This document shows, piece after piece, positions 53,473-63,078 of a stretch of 64,000 nt of DNA. Within the stretch, counting starts at the first letter, position 1, and the number at the start of each line of letters is the position of its first letter. The position numbers and the translations under genes are program-made. Origin of the DNA: Sedimentibacter sp. MB35-C1 (lineage in GTDB: Bacteria; Bacillota; Clostridia; Tissierellales; Sedimentibacteraceae); NCBI RefSeq assembly GCF_030913635.1, contig NZ_CP133188.1:1984001-2048000 (forward strand), in the 5' to 3' direction. Below the pieces are notes generated by a model. That model did not search any database and was not told the DNA's origin. It saw only the letters and a list, made by a program, of their open reading frames with translations.

Positions 53473-54948
53473 ATGTACCACAATAATTTTAGTGACAGGA
53501 AATTATCCATGCTTATGGATTTTTACGAACTTACGATGGCTAATGGATATTTTTCAAGCGGGATGAAAGATGAAATTGTTTATTTTGATATGTTTTTTAG
53601 AAAAAACCCTGATGGAGCAGGCTTTTCTATAGTTGCTGGGCTGGAGCAGGTTATAGAATATATAAAAGAGTTAAAGTTTACTGATGATGATATCGATTTT
53701 TTAAGAAATAAGAATTTGTTTAAAGAAGAATTTTTACAATATTTGAGGGACTTTAAGTTTTCCGGAGATATTTATGCAATACCTGAGGGCACTCCGGTTT
53801 TCCCGGGAGAGCCGCTGATTACAGTAAGAGCCAAGACTATAGATGCGCAGCTTATAGAAACGATGATGCTTTTAACAATTAATCATCAGAGCCTTATAGC
53901 AACAAAGGCGAACAGAATTGTGAGATCTGCCAAGGGCAGGCCTATAATGGAATTTGGAGCGAGAAGAAGCCAGGGATATGATGGTGCAATATATGGCGGA
54001 AGGGCCGCATACATTGGAGGTGTTGCAGGGACTGCAACTACGCTGGCTGACGAAATGTTTGGCGTTCCGGCACTTGGGACAATGGCACATTCTTGGGTTC
54101 AAATGTTTGAAAACGAATACGAATCATTTAAAGCTTATGCGGAGAATTATCCGGATAGTTGTACATTGTTGGTAGACACATATAATGTTATAAAAAGTGG
54201 AATTCCAAATGCTATTAAGGTTTCAAGAGAAATTCTTGAGCCAATGGGCAAGAGACTGAAAGGTGTACGTATTGATTCAGGTGATATTGCTTATTTGAGT
54301 AAAAAGTGCAGAGAAATGCTGGATGAAGCTGGGCTTACAGATTGCGGTATCGTTGCTTCAAACAGTCTGGATGAGTTTATAATAACCGATTTACTGGATC
54401 AAGGGGCAAAAATTGATTCCTTTGGTGTGGGAGAAAGACTTATTACAGCTAAATCCGAACCTGTATTTGGATGTGTATACAAGCTTGTGGCAATAGAGAA
54501 TGAAGGACAAATTATTCCTAAAATTAAATTATCTGAAAATGAAGAAAAGATAACTAATCCTGGCTATAAGAGAGTTTGGAGATTATATGACAGAAAGAAA
54601 AACAATCCTATTGCTGATGTTGTGTGTCTGTCACATGAAACTATTGATGATACAAAGCCCTATACCATATTTGATGAAATACATGTATGGAAGAAGAAAA
54701 AAATTAAAGACTTTTATGCAAAAAACCTTCAGGTACCTATATTTATAAAAGGAGAATGTGTGTATAAGAGTCCTACACTGGATGAGATAAGAGAGTACTG
54801 TCTGAAAGAGGTTTCAAACTTGTGGAATGAAGTCAAGAGGTTTATTAACCCTCATAGTTATTATGTGGATCTTTCTCCTGAACTCTGGAACTGCAAACAG
54901 GATTTAATAAGCCAGTTCAGTTTTAAGGATCCGGCTAATTTTTCTTAA
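53473..54948 (+). CDS. pncB: Nicotinate phosphoribosyltransferase
   Basis: It makes nicotinate mononucleotide from nicotinate and PRPP, the substrate of NadD, whose gene lies at 5.3 kb. The N-terminal DFYELTMANGYF is a hallmark, with EFGARRSQGYDGA and VRIDSGDIAYLS as active-site motifs. Length 491 aa fits the long bacterial type. AGCAGGAG precedes the ATG. Confidence 0.95.
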   Translation: MYHNNFSDRKLSMLMDFYELTMANGYFSSGMKDEIVYFDMFFRKNPDGAGFSIVAGLEQVIEYIKELKFTDDDIDFLRNKNLFKEEFLQYLRDFKFSGDIYAIPEGTPVFPGEPLITVRAKTIDAQLIETMMLLTINHQSLIATKANRIVRSAKGRPIMEFGARRSQGYDGAIYGGRAAYIGGVAGTATTLADEMFGVPALGTMAHSWVQMFENEYESFKAYAENYPDSCTLLVDTYNVIKSGIPNAIKVSREILEPMGKRLKGVRIDSGDIAYLSKKCREMLDEAGLTDCGIVASNSLDEFIITDLLDQGAKIDSFGVGERLITAKSEPVFGCVYKLVAIENEGQIIPKIKLSENEEKITNPGYKRVWRLYDRKKNNPIADVVCLSHETIDDTKPYTIFDEIHVWKKKKIKDFYAKNLQVPIFIKGECVYKSPTLDEIREYCLKEVSNLWNEVKRFINPHSYYVDLSPELWNCKQDLISQFSFKDPANFS

Positions 54949-54958
54949 AATAGAAGAC

Positions 54959-54995
54959 AAAGCCTTTCGGGTAAACCGAAAGGCTTTATTTTTAT
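54959..54995 (+). terminator. Terminator after pncB
   Basis: AAAGCCTTTCGG (54959-54970) pairs with CCGAAAGGCTTT (54976-54987) and is followed by T's. Confidence 0.9.
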
Positions 54996-55084
54996 AATAC
55001 AGTTTCAATATAAGTGTTTGAAATATATGATTTATGGGTTGATTATAGGGTAGGAATTATAGTACATAGCAAACGGAGGTAGTT

Positions 55085-55720
55085 ATGAAAATCCCTAGTA
55101 TAGGAATGCGAAACATTAAAACAGCTACGGCTGTGTTTATGTGTTTGCTGCTTTTCGAGTTTGTAAACAGAGAAAGCTCAATTTATGCTTGTATTGCTGC
55201 AGTTATATGCATGCAGAACACAATTGTAAATTCATTCAAAAAGGGTATTGAGAGAATCATCGGTACAGTAATCGGAGGTGTAGCAGGTATTATTATATTG
55301 TTCATTGTCACATCCCTCGGCCGTGATGAACTTTTAATATTTATTATACCGCTGGGAATTATTGTATTAATTGAGATATGCGTTTCTATTGATATGCGGC
55401 AGTCCGTAGTAATTTGCTCTGTTGTTTATCTTATTATTCTAGTAACCAAGGGGCATGAGGACAGCTATGTTATGTACACATTTAACAGAGTGCTCGACAC
55501 CACGCTTGGAATTTTAATTGCTCTTTTGGTTAACAAATATATGTTATTACCCGATAGACTAAAAAAAGTGCTGAAATTTAACCTATCTGGTGATAATTCT
55601 GGTGCAAGAAATAAAACATTTCTTGAAAAGACGGATAAATTATCGGAAGAATTAAGCATAAACTCTGAAGAAAATTCTACTCCTCATATTGAAATCAACG
55701 AAAAAGTTGATGCAAATTAA
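55085..55720 (+). CDS. FUSC/aromatic acid exporter family membrane protein (ArAE-like)
   Basis: The 211-residue protein has about four to five membrane helices in the first 150 residues, with the ArAE_1-like start GMRNIKTATAVFMCLLLFEF and RIIGTVIGGVAGIII. The C-terminal region is charged and cytoplasmic. Related proteins export aromatic acids or resemble the N-terminal half of FUSC transporters. The substrate cannot be told. GGAGGT precedes the ATG. Confidence 0.75.
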   Translation: MKIPSIGMRNIKTATAVFMCLLLFEFVNRESSIYACIAAVICMQNTIVNSFKKGIERIIGTVIGGVAGIIILFIVTSLGRDELLIFIIPLGIIVLIEICVSIDMRQSVVICSVVYLIILVTKGHEDSYVMYTFNRVLDTTLGILIALLVNKYMLLPDRLKKVLKFNLSGDNSGARNKTFLEKTDKLSEELSINSEENSTPHIEINEKVDAN

Positions 55721-55834
55721 AATTAATTATTGACAACAGGACCTCATTAATGTAATGTATGTTTTGTTATCATGAAGCATAAAAACAAGGACAACTTCAT
55801 AAAATTTAGAAAAAGGTAAATAGGAGGTTGTCTC

Positions 55835-56104
55835 GTGGGAATAGCAGATGTAGGAATTGTTCTGGCATATTCAGCCGGAGTCATGTTAATCTTTATGTTA
55901 TCATGGATTTTTGTGAAACCGTTCAAAATTTTAGGCAGATTGATATTAAATTCATTTTTAGGTGCATTATTTTTGATAATATTTAATTTTTTCGGAAAAT
56001 TCACGGGGATATTTATAGGAGTGAACATATTTACCGCATTGATGCTGGGAATTTTAGGAATACCCGGTTTTATTGCATTATTGCTGCTAAAATTTCTGAT
56101 TTAG
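55835..56104 (+). CDS. bofA: BofA-like pro-sigmaK processing inhibitor
   Basis: BofA inhibits SpoIVFB until a forespore signal arrives. The 89-residue protein has two hydrophobic segments and the family core FLGALFLIIFNFFGKFTGIFIGVNIFTALMLGILGIPGFIALLLLKF. The start is GTG behind AGGAGG at 55823-55828. Spore control genes sigK, SpoIVFA-like and SpoIVFB-like lie in this same window but not adjacent. Confidence 0.85.
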   Translation: MGIADVGIVLAYSAGVMLIFMLSWIFVKPFKILGRLILNSFLGALFLIIFNFFGKFTGIFIGVNIFTALMLGILGIPGFIALLLLKFLI

Positions 56105-56161
56105 CAAATAATATATTTATACTTAAAATTTGAAGATATTTTAATGCATAAAGAAGTTTTG

Positions 56162-56236
56162 TTGGACAAGAAATTGTTGCTGTTATATAATAGAATTAAC
56201 GCTTATTAATTTTTATATACTATGGTGTATATAAAA
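56162..56236 (+). promoter_or_regulatory. Promoter and leader hairpin upstream of the small membrane protein gene
   Basis: TTGGAC (56162-56167) and TATAAT (56186-56191) are spaced by 18 nt. Downstream, TTTTATATAC (56211-56220) pairs with GTATATAAAA (56227-56236), with no T tract. The stretch up to 56307 is otherwise featureless. Confidence 0.45.
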
Positions 56237-56307
56237 GGAAAAATGCAAAGGGCAGCTTTTTTGTAAGATACTCACAGCGTTTTTATTATTATAACAGAGG
56301 GTGCATT

Positions 56308-56439
56308 ATGTGGATTGAATACATTGTTCTTTTTTCTATCGTAGCCATGATATTATCAATAATGGTTGTGCTGGTTGTAGAGACCGTGCACACCACTAAA
56401 AGCATTGCAAGAAAGAGAAATAACAATACTATTAAATGA
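56308..56439 (+). CDS. Small single-pass membrane protein (43 aa), unknown function
   Basis: AGAGGG precedes the ATG at 56308. The peptide starts MWIEYIVLFSIVAM, continues hydrophobic to about residue 24, and ends with a basic, polar tail (ARKRNNNTIK). This is typical of small membrane proteins. No family is recognised. Its own promoter lies about 115 bases upstream and the speA/yaaO-like gene 107 bases downstream. Confidence 0.55.
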   Translation: MWIEYIVLFSIVAMILSIMVVLVVETVHTTKSIARKRNNNTIK

Positions 56440-56546
56440 CAGCAATATTATGAAGAAGGAGATGAGTACTAATCCCAATATACAACAATGAGTCAGGAAC
56501 ATAGTTCTGATTTATTCAAGTATCAATATTTAACGGGAGATAAACA

Positions 56547-57977
56547 ATGAAGAAACTTAATATTATTTCGGGGATCCAGCAGTATCGAAGCGAGGTAGAT
56601 ACAAATTTTCATATGCCGGGTCACAAGGGTAAAGACGGTATATTGAACGAGATAGGAAACAGGCTTAATTTTTATGACATCACAGAAACTTTAGGTACAG
56701 ATAATTTACATTACCCGACAGGTTTTTTGAAAGATGCCTTGGATTATATATCGGAATCCTATGGCTCTAAAAAATCATACATGGTCGTTAACGGGACATC
56801 CTGTGGAATTATATCGGCCATAATGGCATGTACTAACCCCGGAGATAAGATAATTGTGCAGCGAGACTGTCACAAATCCGTTTATAATGCTTGTATATTA
56901 GGAGATTTAAAGTTATATTATTTATATCCGGAATTTAATAAGAAACATGGCTTGAATTTCAGCATCAGCTTGGAAAAACTGGAACAAATGCTGGCTGATA
57001 ATCCGGATGTAAAGATGGTAGTATTAACATACCCTACATTTTACGGTATTTGCTTTGATATTAAAAAAGCAGCTGAAATAGTTCACAAGTATGGTAAAAT
57101 CCTTATGATTGATGAAGCTCATGGATCACACTTGCATTTTTGCAAGGATATGCTTCCGCCGTCAGCTGAAAGTTCAGGAGCTGACATTGTTACACAAAGC
57201 ACACATAAAACACTTCCGTGTTTAACACAAGGGTCGATTTTACACGTATGTTCTGACAGAGTAGATACAAGCAATATTGAGTCAATGCTTAGAATGCTTC
57301 AAACTACTTCTCCTTCGTATGTGCTCATGGCATCAATAGAAAATGCTGTGCACTGGATGAATCAGCATGGGGAAGAAAGACTAAAAAGAAATATCGAGGT
57401 GTTTAAGAGAAGAACCCTTGAGCTAAGAAATATGGGAATCAATGTGTTAGAAGATGATTTTCTCATAGGTGAAGGATGTTATGATTTTGACGCTACGAGA
57501 GCCGTAATCAGCATGAGTGAACTAGGTATAACAGGTACAGAGCTGCAAGAGATTCTTAGATATAAGTATAAGATTCAGATGGAATTTGCAGACTTGCAAT
57601 ATACTGTAGGATATATTACGGCAACTGATGAAATTGTAGATATAGATAGACTGTTTGACGCGGTTAAGGAAATTTATCTTGAAGAAAGCAAGAGCAAGGA
57701 AAAGAGAGAAATCATTGAAATAGAACCTTTCCCGCAGTTGCAACACGAAAGAAAAATGCGTAAGGCTTTTTATGCTGTTAACGAGCTGGTAAATATGGAT
57801 GATGCAATAGGGAGAACTGCTGCTGAATTCATAATACCTTATCCTCCGGGAATTCCTTTGGTTTGCCCGGGTGAAATAATTATACAGGACACCGTTGATT
57901 ATGTAAAAGTCATGCTTGAAAACAGCATTAATGTTAACGGTGTTGACAAAAATTATCAAGTGAGAGTTGTTAAATGA
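56547..57977 (+). CDS. Orn/Lys/Arg decarboxylase family protein (YaaO/SpeA-like)
   Basis: A PLP-dependent decarboxylase of basic amino acids. NFHMPGHKGK near the start, the VVNGTSCGIISAIMA segment, DEAHGSHLHF with the catalytic Asp, and STHKTLPCLTQGS with the PLP lysine are present. The C-terminal domain has YPPGIPLVCPGE. The 476-residue length fits the short, YaaO-like group. Which amino acid it uses cannot be settled. tmk overlaps its end by ATGA, as yaaO-tmk do in Bacillus. Confidence 0.88.
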   Translation: MKKLNIISGIQQYRSEVDTNFHMPGHKGKDGILNEIGNRLNFYDITETLGTDNLHYPTGFLKDALDYISESYGSKKSYMVVNGTSCGIISAIMACTNPGDKIIVQRDCHKSVYNACILGDLKLYYLYPEFNKKHGLNFSISLEKLEQMLADNPDVKMVVLTYPTFYGICFDIKKAAEIVHKYGKILMIDEAHGSHLHFCKDMLPPSAESSGADIVTQSTHKTLPCLTQGSILHVCSDRVDTSNIESMLRMLQTTSPSYVLMASIENAVHWMNQHGEERLKRNIEVFKRRTLELRNMGINVLEDDFLIGEGCYDFDATRAVISMSELGITGTELQEILRYKYKIQMEFADLQYTVGYITATDEIVDIDRLFDAVKEIYLEESKSKEKREIIEIEPFPQLQHERKMRKAFYAVNELVNMDDAIGRTAAEFIIPYPPGIPLVCPGEIIIQDTVDYVKVMLENSINVNGVDKNYQVRVVK

Positions 57978-58585
57978 AAGGAATATTTATAGTATTAGAA
58001 GGCCCGGACGGTTCAGGCAAAAGTACAATGGCAAAAAAAATAGGTGAGTACTACAGGGGAAATGGAAGAGAAATAGAATTTACCAGAGAACCTGGCGGAA
58101 CTGAAATAGGCGAAAAGGTAAGAAACATAATTTTGGATAACAATAATACAGAAATGGATTACAGAACAGAAGCTCTTCTTTACGCTGCGGCAAGAGCACA
58201 ACTGGTTGCCGAAAAAATAAAGCCATGGCTTGAAGAAGGTAAAATTGTAATAAGCGAAAGATACGTTTATTCCAGCCTTGTTTACCAGGGGATTGGAAGA
58301 GGCATCGGAATTGAAGAAGTGAAAAAAATCAATGACTTTGCCATTGCAGGACTTGTACCTGATAAAGTGTTGTTTTTGGATGTAAATCCTGAGAAGGGTT
58401 TGAGACGGAAAAGGCGTATTAACGGAGGAGACAGACTTGAGAATGAGGATATTTCATTCCATGAGAAAGTATACAGAGGATATGGCAAACTTAAGCCTCT
58501 CTTCCCTGAAATTAAAACAATTAACGCTGAACGGACTATTAATGAAATTTTTAGAGATATAAAAGAAATAATAAATTCAATATAG
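57974..58585 (+). CDS. tmk: Thymidylate kinase
   Basis: It phosphorylates dTMP to dTDP. The P loop is EGPDGSGKST at residues 8-17, followed by TREPGGTEIGE, the DRY-like SERYVYSSLVYQG, and the LID region with RKRR. 203 aa. It lies in the same order as in Bacillus next to yaaQ, holB and yaaT. Confidence 0.95.
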   Translation: MKGIFIVLEGPDGSGKSTMAKKIGEYYRGNGREIEFTREPGGTEIGEKVRNIILDNNNTEMDYRTEALLYAAARAQLVAEKIKPWLEEGKIVISERYVYSSLVYQGIGRGIGIEEVKKINDFAIAGLVPDKVLFLDVNPEKGLRRKRRINGGDRLENEDISFHEKVYRGYGKLKPLFPEIKTINAERTINEIFRDIKEIINSI

Positions 58586-58596
58586 GAGGAATTGTT

Positions 58597-58929
58597 ATGA
58601 AGTCAATAACTGCCATAGTTCAAAATGATGATGCCAATAAACTGATATCAGCATTGAGAGAAAATGGTTTTTCATCCACAAAGATGTCGTCAACCGGTGG
58701 CTTTTTAAGCTCCGGAAACACAACAATAATTTCGTTGGTTGAAGATGACAAGGTTGATGAGGAAATAGAGATAATCAGAAAAATATGCAAATCAAAAAAG
58801 AAAATTACGGCAGCTATACCTCCCAGTTCATTTAGCACAGTAGGAGGATATTTGCCTCAAACAATCGAAGTAACAGTTGGAGGAGCGGTTGTTTTTGTAA
58901 CAAATATTGAGCGATTTGAGAAGATTTAG
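58597..58929 (+). CDS. darA: Cyclic-di-AMP receptor DarA/PstA (YaaQ)
   Basis: A PII-like protein of 110 aa with AIVQNDDANKLISALRENGFSSTKMSSTGGFLSSGNTT, the family's long T-loop region, then VGGAVVFVTNIERFEKI at the end. These proteins bind c-di-AMP. AGGAGG precedes the ATG. Confidence 0.93.
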   Translation: MKSITAIVQNDDANKLISALRENGFSSTKMSSTGGFLSSGNTTIISLVEDDKVDEEIEIIRKICKSKKKITAAIPPSSFSTVGGYLPQTIEVTVGGAVVFVTNIERFEKI

Positions 58930-58937
58930 GTGATAGA

Positions 58938-59918
58938 ATGTTTTACGACCAGGCAATAGTCCAGGAAGAAATAATGAAATCGCTGGCAAAGGCGATAAAT
59001 AACAACCAAATATCCCACTGCTATATATTCGAAGGAACAAAAGGCATGGGCAAGTATGAAACAGCTTTGATATTTGCCCAGTCTTTATTCTGTGAAAATT
59101 TTACATCAGAACCATGCAATAAATGCTCCAGCTGCGTCAAGTTTAACTCAAACAACCATCCTGATATTCATGTAATCAACAGCGGCGAAACAACAATCAA
59201 AAGGGAAGAAATAGATAATCTTATAGAATCGGTATATAAAAAACCTTATGAATCGAGTAAAAAGGTTTTTATAATTAAAGACGTTCATCAAATGACAACT
59301 CAGGCAGCCAATACATTTTTAAAAACACTGGAAGAACCCCCAGAGGATTCTGTTATAATACTTTTAACAACAAATTCAAATTTATTGCTGCCTACAATCG
59401 TATCCAGATGCCAGATGCTGAAGTTTAGAAGCATGAGCAAGGATAAGATTAAGGAATTTTTAATTAAAAACTGTGGGGCGTCAGAGGAACTTTCCGGACT
59501 AGCGTCAGAATATTCAAAAGGCGTGCTGAAAAAAGCAATTGAAATGGTCAAGGGTAATGACGGAACACTTAGGCAGAGAGAAGATATAATTAAGCTGTTT
59601 GACAAGATTGTAAATTCAGATTCCGGTATTATTTATGAATTAGAAAATTACTTTGAAGAAAATAAAGATAATATAGATATAATTGTTGAAATAATAATGG
59701 TGTGGATAAGAGACATTATGTTTGTTCAAAACGGCATGATTGATCTTGTAATCAATAAGGACTTCATTCAGCTTGCTGAAATTCACTCCGGCATTATGAA
59801 AAGAAATACAGATTTAATAGAACAAATGCAGTATACATGTGATAATATAAAGAGCAATGTTAACTATAAGCTTGCAATAGATAATATGCTTTTAAAGATT
59901 CAGGAGGTCTTTAAATGA
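58938..59918 (+). CDS. holB: DNA polymerase III subunit delta'
   Basis: A clamp-loader AAA+ subunit. The N-terminal part has EGTKGMGKYETAL (degenerate P loop), four Cys zinc ligands (CNKCSSCVKF and upstream CEN), FLKTLEEPP, and NLLLPTIVSRCQ (sensor 1 region). 326 aa is normal. It starts nine bases after darA with GGTGATAG only; yaaR, present here in Bacillus, is absent. Confidence 0.92.
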   Translation: MFYDQAIVQEEIMKSLAKAINNNQISHCYIFEGTKGMGKYETALIFAQSLFCENFTSEPCNKCSSCVKFNSNNHPDIHVINSGETTIKREEIDNLIESVYKKPYESSKKVFIIKDVHQMTTQAANTFLKTLEEPPEDSVIILLTTNSNLLLPTIVSRCQMLKFRSMSKDKIKEFLIKNCGASEELSGLASEYSKGVLKKAIEMVKGNDGTLRQREDIIKLFDKIVNSDSGIIYELENYFEENKDNIDIIVEIIMVWIRDIMFVQNGMIDLVINKDFIQLAEIHSGIMKRNTDLIEQMQYTCDNIKSNVNYKLAIDNMLLKIQEVFK

Positions 59919-60796
59919 TAAAAGTAGTAGGCGTAAGGTTTAAAAAGGCAGGGAAAATATACTATTTTGATCCTGATAGGAAATGGATAAACGAAGGTGA
60001 CAATGTAATAGTAGAAACAGTAAGAGGAATTGAGTTTGGTCAGGTTGTAGTAGGGCCTAAGCTTGTGAAGGAAGAAGATATTGTTCAGCCTTTAAAAAAA
60101 GTTTTAAGAATAGCAACCGATGAAGACATAAAACTAAATCAGGAAAACAAGGACAAGGAAAAAACAGCCTTTGATTTGTGCTTTAAAAAAATTGAAGCTC
60201 ACGGACTGGAAATGAAGCTGGTTGATATAGAATACACATTTGATAACAACAAAGTAATATTCTATTTTACCGCAGATGGAAGAATTGATTTTAGGGAGCT
60301 TGTAAAGGATTTAGCTTCAATATTCAGAACAAGAATTGAATTGAGACAGATTGGAGTTCGAGATGAGGCTAAAATGATAGGCGGGCTAGGTCCATGTGGA
60401 AGGCCACTGTGTTGTTCATCATTCTTAGGAGAATTTTATCCCGTATCTATTAAAATGGCCAAGGAGCAGAAATTGTCTCTTAACCCAGCAAAAATATCAG
60501 GTATATGCTCTAGGCTTATGTGCTGTTTAAACTATGAGCATGAAGTGTATGAGGAAAATATAAAAGAGCTTCCGGATGTGGGAGATAGAGTTTTGGTCAA
60601 GGGAACTAACAAAAACGGTATAGTAATTGATGTAAATCCATTATTCAAAACTGCCAAGGTCAACATACACAAGCCTGACGGAACGTATGAAGCAGAAGAA
60701 ATAAACGGATCTGACCTTAAGGTTGTGGAAGAAGGAGCAATCAAGCATAAAAAGGAAGATGTGGATTTTGAACAATTAAAGGAATTGGAAGACTAA
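59915..60796 (+). CDS. ricT: PSP1 domain protein (RicT/YaaT)
   Basis: A regulatory protein that in Bacillus acts with RlbA partners (RicA/RicF) in RNA maturation and sporulation. The PSP1 core runs GVRFKKAGKIYYFDP to IELRQIGVRDEAKMIGGLGPCGRPLCC. Cys-rich motifs follow in GICSRLMCCLNYEHE, which bind Fe-S clusters in the complex. 293 aa. It overlaps holB by ATGA. Confidence 0.92.
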   Translation: MIKVVGVRFKKAGKIYYFDPDRKWINEGDNVIVETVRGIEFGQVVVGPKLVKEEDIVQPLKKVLRIATDEDIKLNQENKDKEKTAFDLCFKKIEAHGLEMKLVDIEYTFDNNKVIFYFTADGRIDFRELVKDLASIFRTRIELRQIGVRDEAKMIGGLGPCGRPLCCSSFLGEFYPVSIKMAKEQKLSLNPAKISGICSRLMCCLNYEHEVYEENIKELPDVGDRVLVKGTNKNGIVIDVNPLFKTAKVNIHKPDGTYEAEEINGSDLKVVEEGAIKHKKEDVDFEQLKELED

Positions 60797-60800
60797 TATG

Positions 60801-60826
60801 AAACCGGCATTTGTGCCGGTTTTTTG
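60801..60826 (+). terminator. Terminator after the tmk-holB-ricT block
   Basis: AAACCGGCA pairs with TGCCGGTTT around a four-base loop, followed by TTTT. Confidence 0.9.
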
Positions 60827-60920
60827 CACATTCTAAAATATTTGTATTTTTAGATAAAAAGTTCTTTTCAATGCGGACAAATAGTGTTAAAATGATAAAT
60901 GATGATATTGGGGGAGGTGA

Positions 60921-61097
<177 letters not shown>

Positions 61098-61109
61098 TAA
61101 TATTTAAGT

Positions 61110-61135
61110 AAAAAAAGCCTATTACGGCTTTTTTT
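61110..61135 (+). terminator. Terminator after the ferredoxin gene
   Basis: AAAAAAAGCC pairs with GGCTTTTTTT around TATTAC, followed by T's. Confidence 0.85.
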
Positions 61136-61165
61136 ATTAATCCTAAATTCTGCGAGATTTAACTT

Positions 61166-62860
61166 TTATAGTTTTGTATCATCAATACCGTCAAGGTAAT
61201 CCTTTATATGATTTGTGATACTTCTGATAGTACCCTCATCAAAAGGACTTTTCAAATTGCCGGTTTTTAGTATTTCAAGAAAAGACTGGCTGCCTCCAAC
61301 TTTGCATATGTTCATATAATCATCCCATGCCTTTTTTCTGTCATCATTGAATTTTATCCAGAACTGGTAGGCGCATATTTGGGCAAGCGTATAGTCGATG
61401 TAATAAAACGGTCCGTTAAAAATATGACCCTGCTTAAACCAAAAAGTTCCCTTGTCTAAGAATCTGTTGTCGTCATAGTCTTTGTACGGAGTGTATTTCT
61501 TTTCTATATCTCTCCATGCTTTTTTTCTTTCATCAGGAGTCATATCAGGATTCTCATAAATAACATGCTGGAATTCATCTACCGTAACTCCATAGGGGAT
61601 AAACATCAATGAATCCGCAAGGTGGAAAAATTTAAACTTATCAGTAGCATCTTTAAAGAAAAGCTTCATCCAAGGCCATGTGATAAATTCCATGCTCATG
61701 GAATGAATTTCACATGCTTCCGAAGTAGGAAAGCCAAACTCCGGAGAATCTAAAAATCTGCTCTCATAAGTTTGAAAAGCGTGACCGGCTTCGTGGGTAA
61801 CAACTGTTACATCATCCTGAGTTCCATTAAAATTTGCGAAAATAAACGGTGACTTGAAGTTGTGCAGGAATGTGCAGTAGCCTCCGGCTTGCTTATTCGG
61901 CTTTGTTTCAAGGTCAAACAAATCTCTTTCCAGCATCATGTTTATAAATTCACCCGTTTCAGGAGATAATTCTTCATACATTTTCTTAGCTCTTGTCATT
62001 ATCCATTCCTTATTTCCTTTGGGTGCAGGGTTTCCTGTCATGAAGTTCAAAGGAATATCATAATACTTTAATTTGTCTACTCCTATTCGTATCCTTTGCT
62101 TTTCTCTTAAACCATTTGAAATAGGTACAATATACTTAAGGACATGGTCTCTGAAGTCAGCAACATCATGGGCATTGTAATCAGATCTTCCCATTCTTAG
62201 GTATCCCAGCTCTACAAAGTTTTTGAAACCAAGCTTGTGAGCAATTTCATTTCTCACCTTTACCATTTTATCATAAATAATATCAAACTTTGATTCGTTT
62301 TCCATAAAAAAGCTGCTCCATTTTTCAGAAGCTTCTTTTCTTGTTGCTCTGTTTGTGGATTCCATGTATGGCTGCAATTGGGACAGGTTAAGCAATTTGC
62401 CATCATAGCTTATTTGTGCGGAGGAAACTAATTTAGAGTATTCGCTTACCAGCTTGTTTTCTTCTTGCATTAAAGGAACAACCTCATCTGAAAATGTTCT
62501 GATTTCAATTTCAGCTAAAGTAAAAAGCTGGGGCTTAGTTTTTTCCTTTAGATCATCTTTAAATTTTGAATTCAAAAGTGCTTTGTAAAATTCGACTCTT
62601 AATCCGTGAAGTTTTGGAGAAATCATATCAATGTATTCATTTTCTCTATCATAGAATTCATCCGAAGTGTTAATGGAGTTTCTTATCATAACCAGTTGAG
62701 CCATTGTTTCGACATCTTTCTGAAGCTTATTAATTTTTTGTACATATTCATACTGTTCGTCAGAGCTGTTTGATCTGTTAAACAGTTCTATTAATTCAGT
62801 GTATTTGGCCTTAATGCTGTCATAATCAGGTCGTTTGTATTCATATTCGTTGAATTTCAT
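61166..62860 (-). CDS. M3 family oligoendopeptidase (PepF-like)
   Basis: A zinc metallopeptidase with HEAGH near residue 358 in VVTHEAGHAFQTYE and the downstream SEACEIHSMSMEF. 564 residues is normal for M3 oligoendopeptidases. GAGGTGA precedes the ATG. It degrades cytoplasmic peptides. Monocistronic on the minus strand. Confidence 0.92.
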   Translation of the reverse strand: MKFNEYEYKRPDYDSIKAKYTELIELFNRSNSSDEQYEYVQKINKLQKDVETMAQLVMIRNSINTSDEFYDRENEYIDMISPKLHGLRVEFYKALLNSKFKDDLKEKTKPQLFTLAEIEIRTFSDEVVPLMQEENKLVSEYSKLVSSAQISYDGKLLNLSQLQPYMESTNRATRKEASEKWSSFFMENESKFDIIYDKMVKVRNEIAHKLGFKNFVELGYLRMGRSDYNAHDVADFRDHVLKYIVPISNGLREKQRIRIGVDKLKYYDIPLNFMTGNPAPKGNKEWIMTRAKKMYEELSPETGEFINMMLERDLFDLETKPNKQAGGYCTFLHNFKSPFIFANFNGTQDDVTVVTHEAGHAFQTYESRFLDSPEFGFPTSEACEIHSMSMEFITWPWMKLFFKDATDKFKFFHLADSLMFIPYGVTVDEFQHVIYENPDMTPDERKKAWRDIEKKYTPYKDYDDNRFLDKGTFWFKQGHIFNGPFYYIDYTLAQICAYQFWIKFNDDRKKAWDDYMNICKVGGSQSFLEILKTGNLKSPFDEGTIRSITNHIKDYLDGIDDTKL

Positions 62861-63078
62861 AGTTCACCTCAACAATTTTTTGATTTCGAAAATTAGTAAA
62901 AATTTCCGATATTATTATTATACCAAAAAGCCATAAAAATACAAATAAAGAAAAATTTTAATAAAGGTGTACAAGAGATTTAAATTCAACAAATCTATAT
63001 TGTTAAAAAATAAATTGCAGTTCATAAAACAGATATGTTATAATGTCCGTGAAGTAATTGCGTATAAAGGAAAAGCTA

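Noticed and set aside
56105-56546. T-box or other known riboswitch upstream of the decarboxylase gene
   Set aside because: I looked for a T-box core and specifier loop and saw only an AT-rich hairpin with no terminator.
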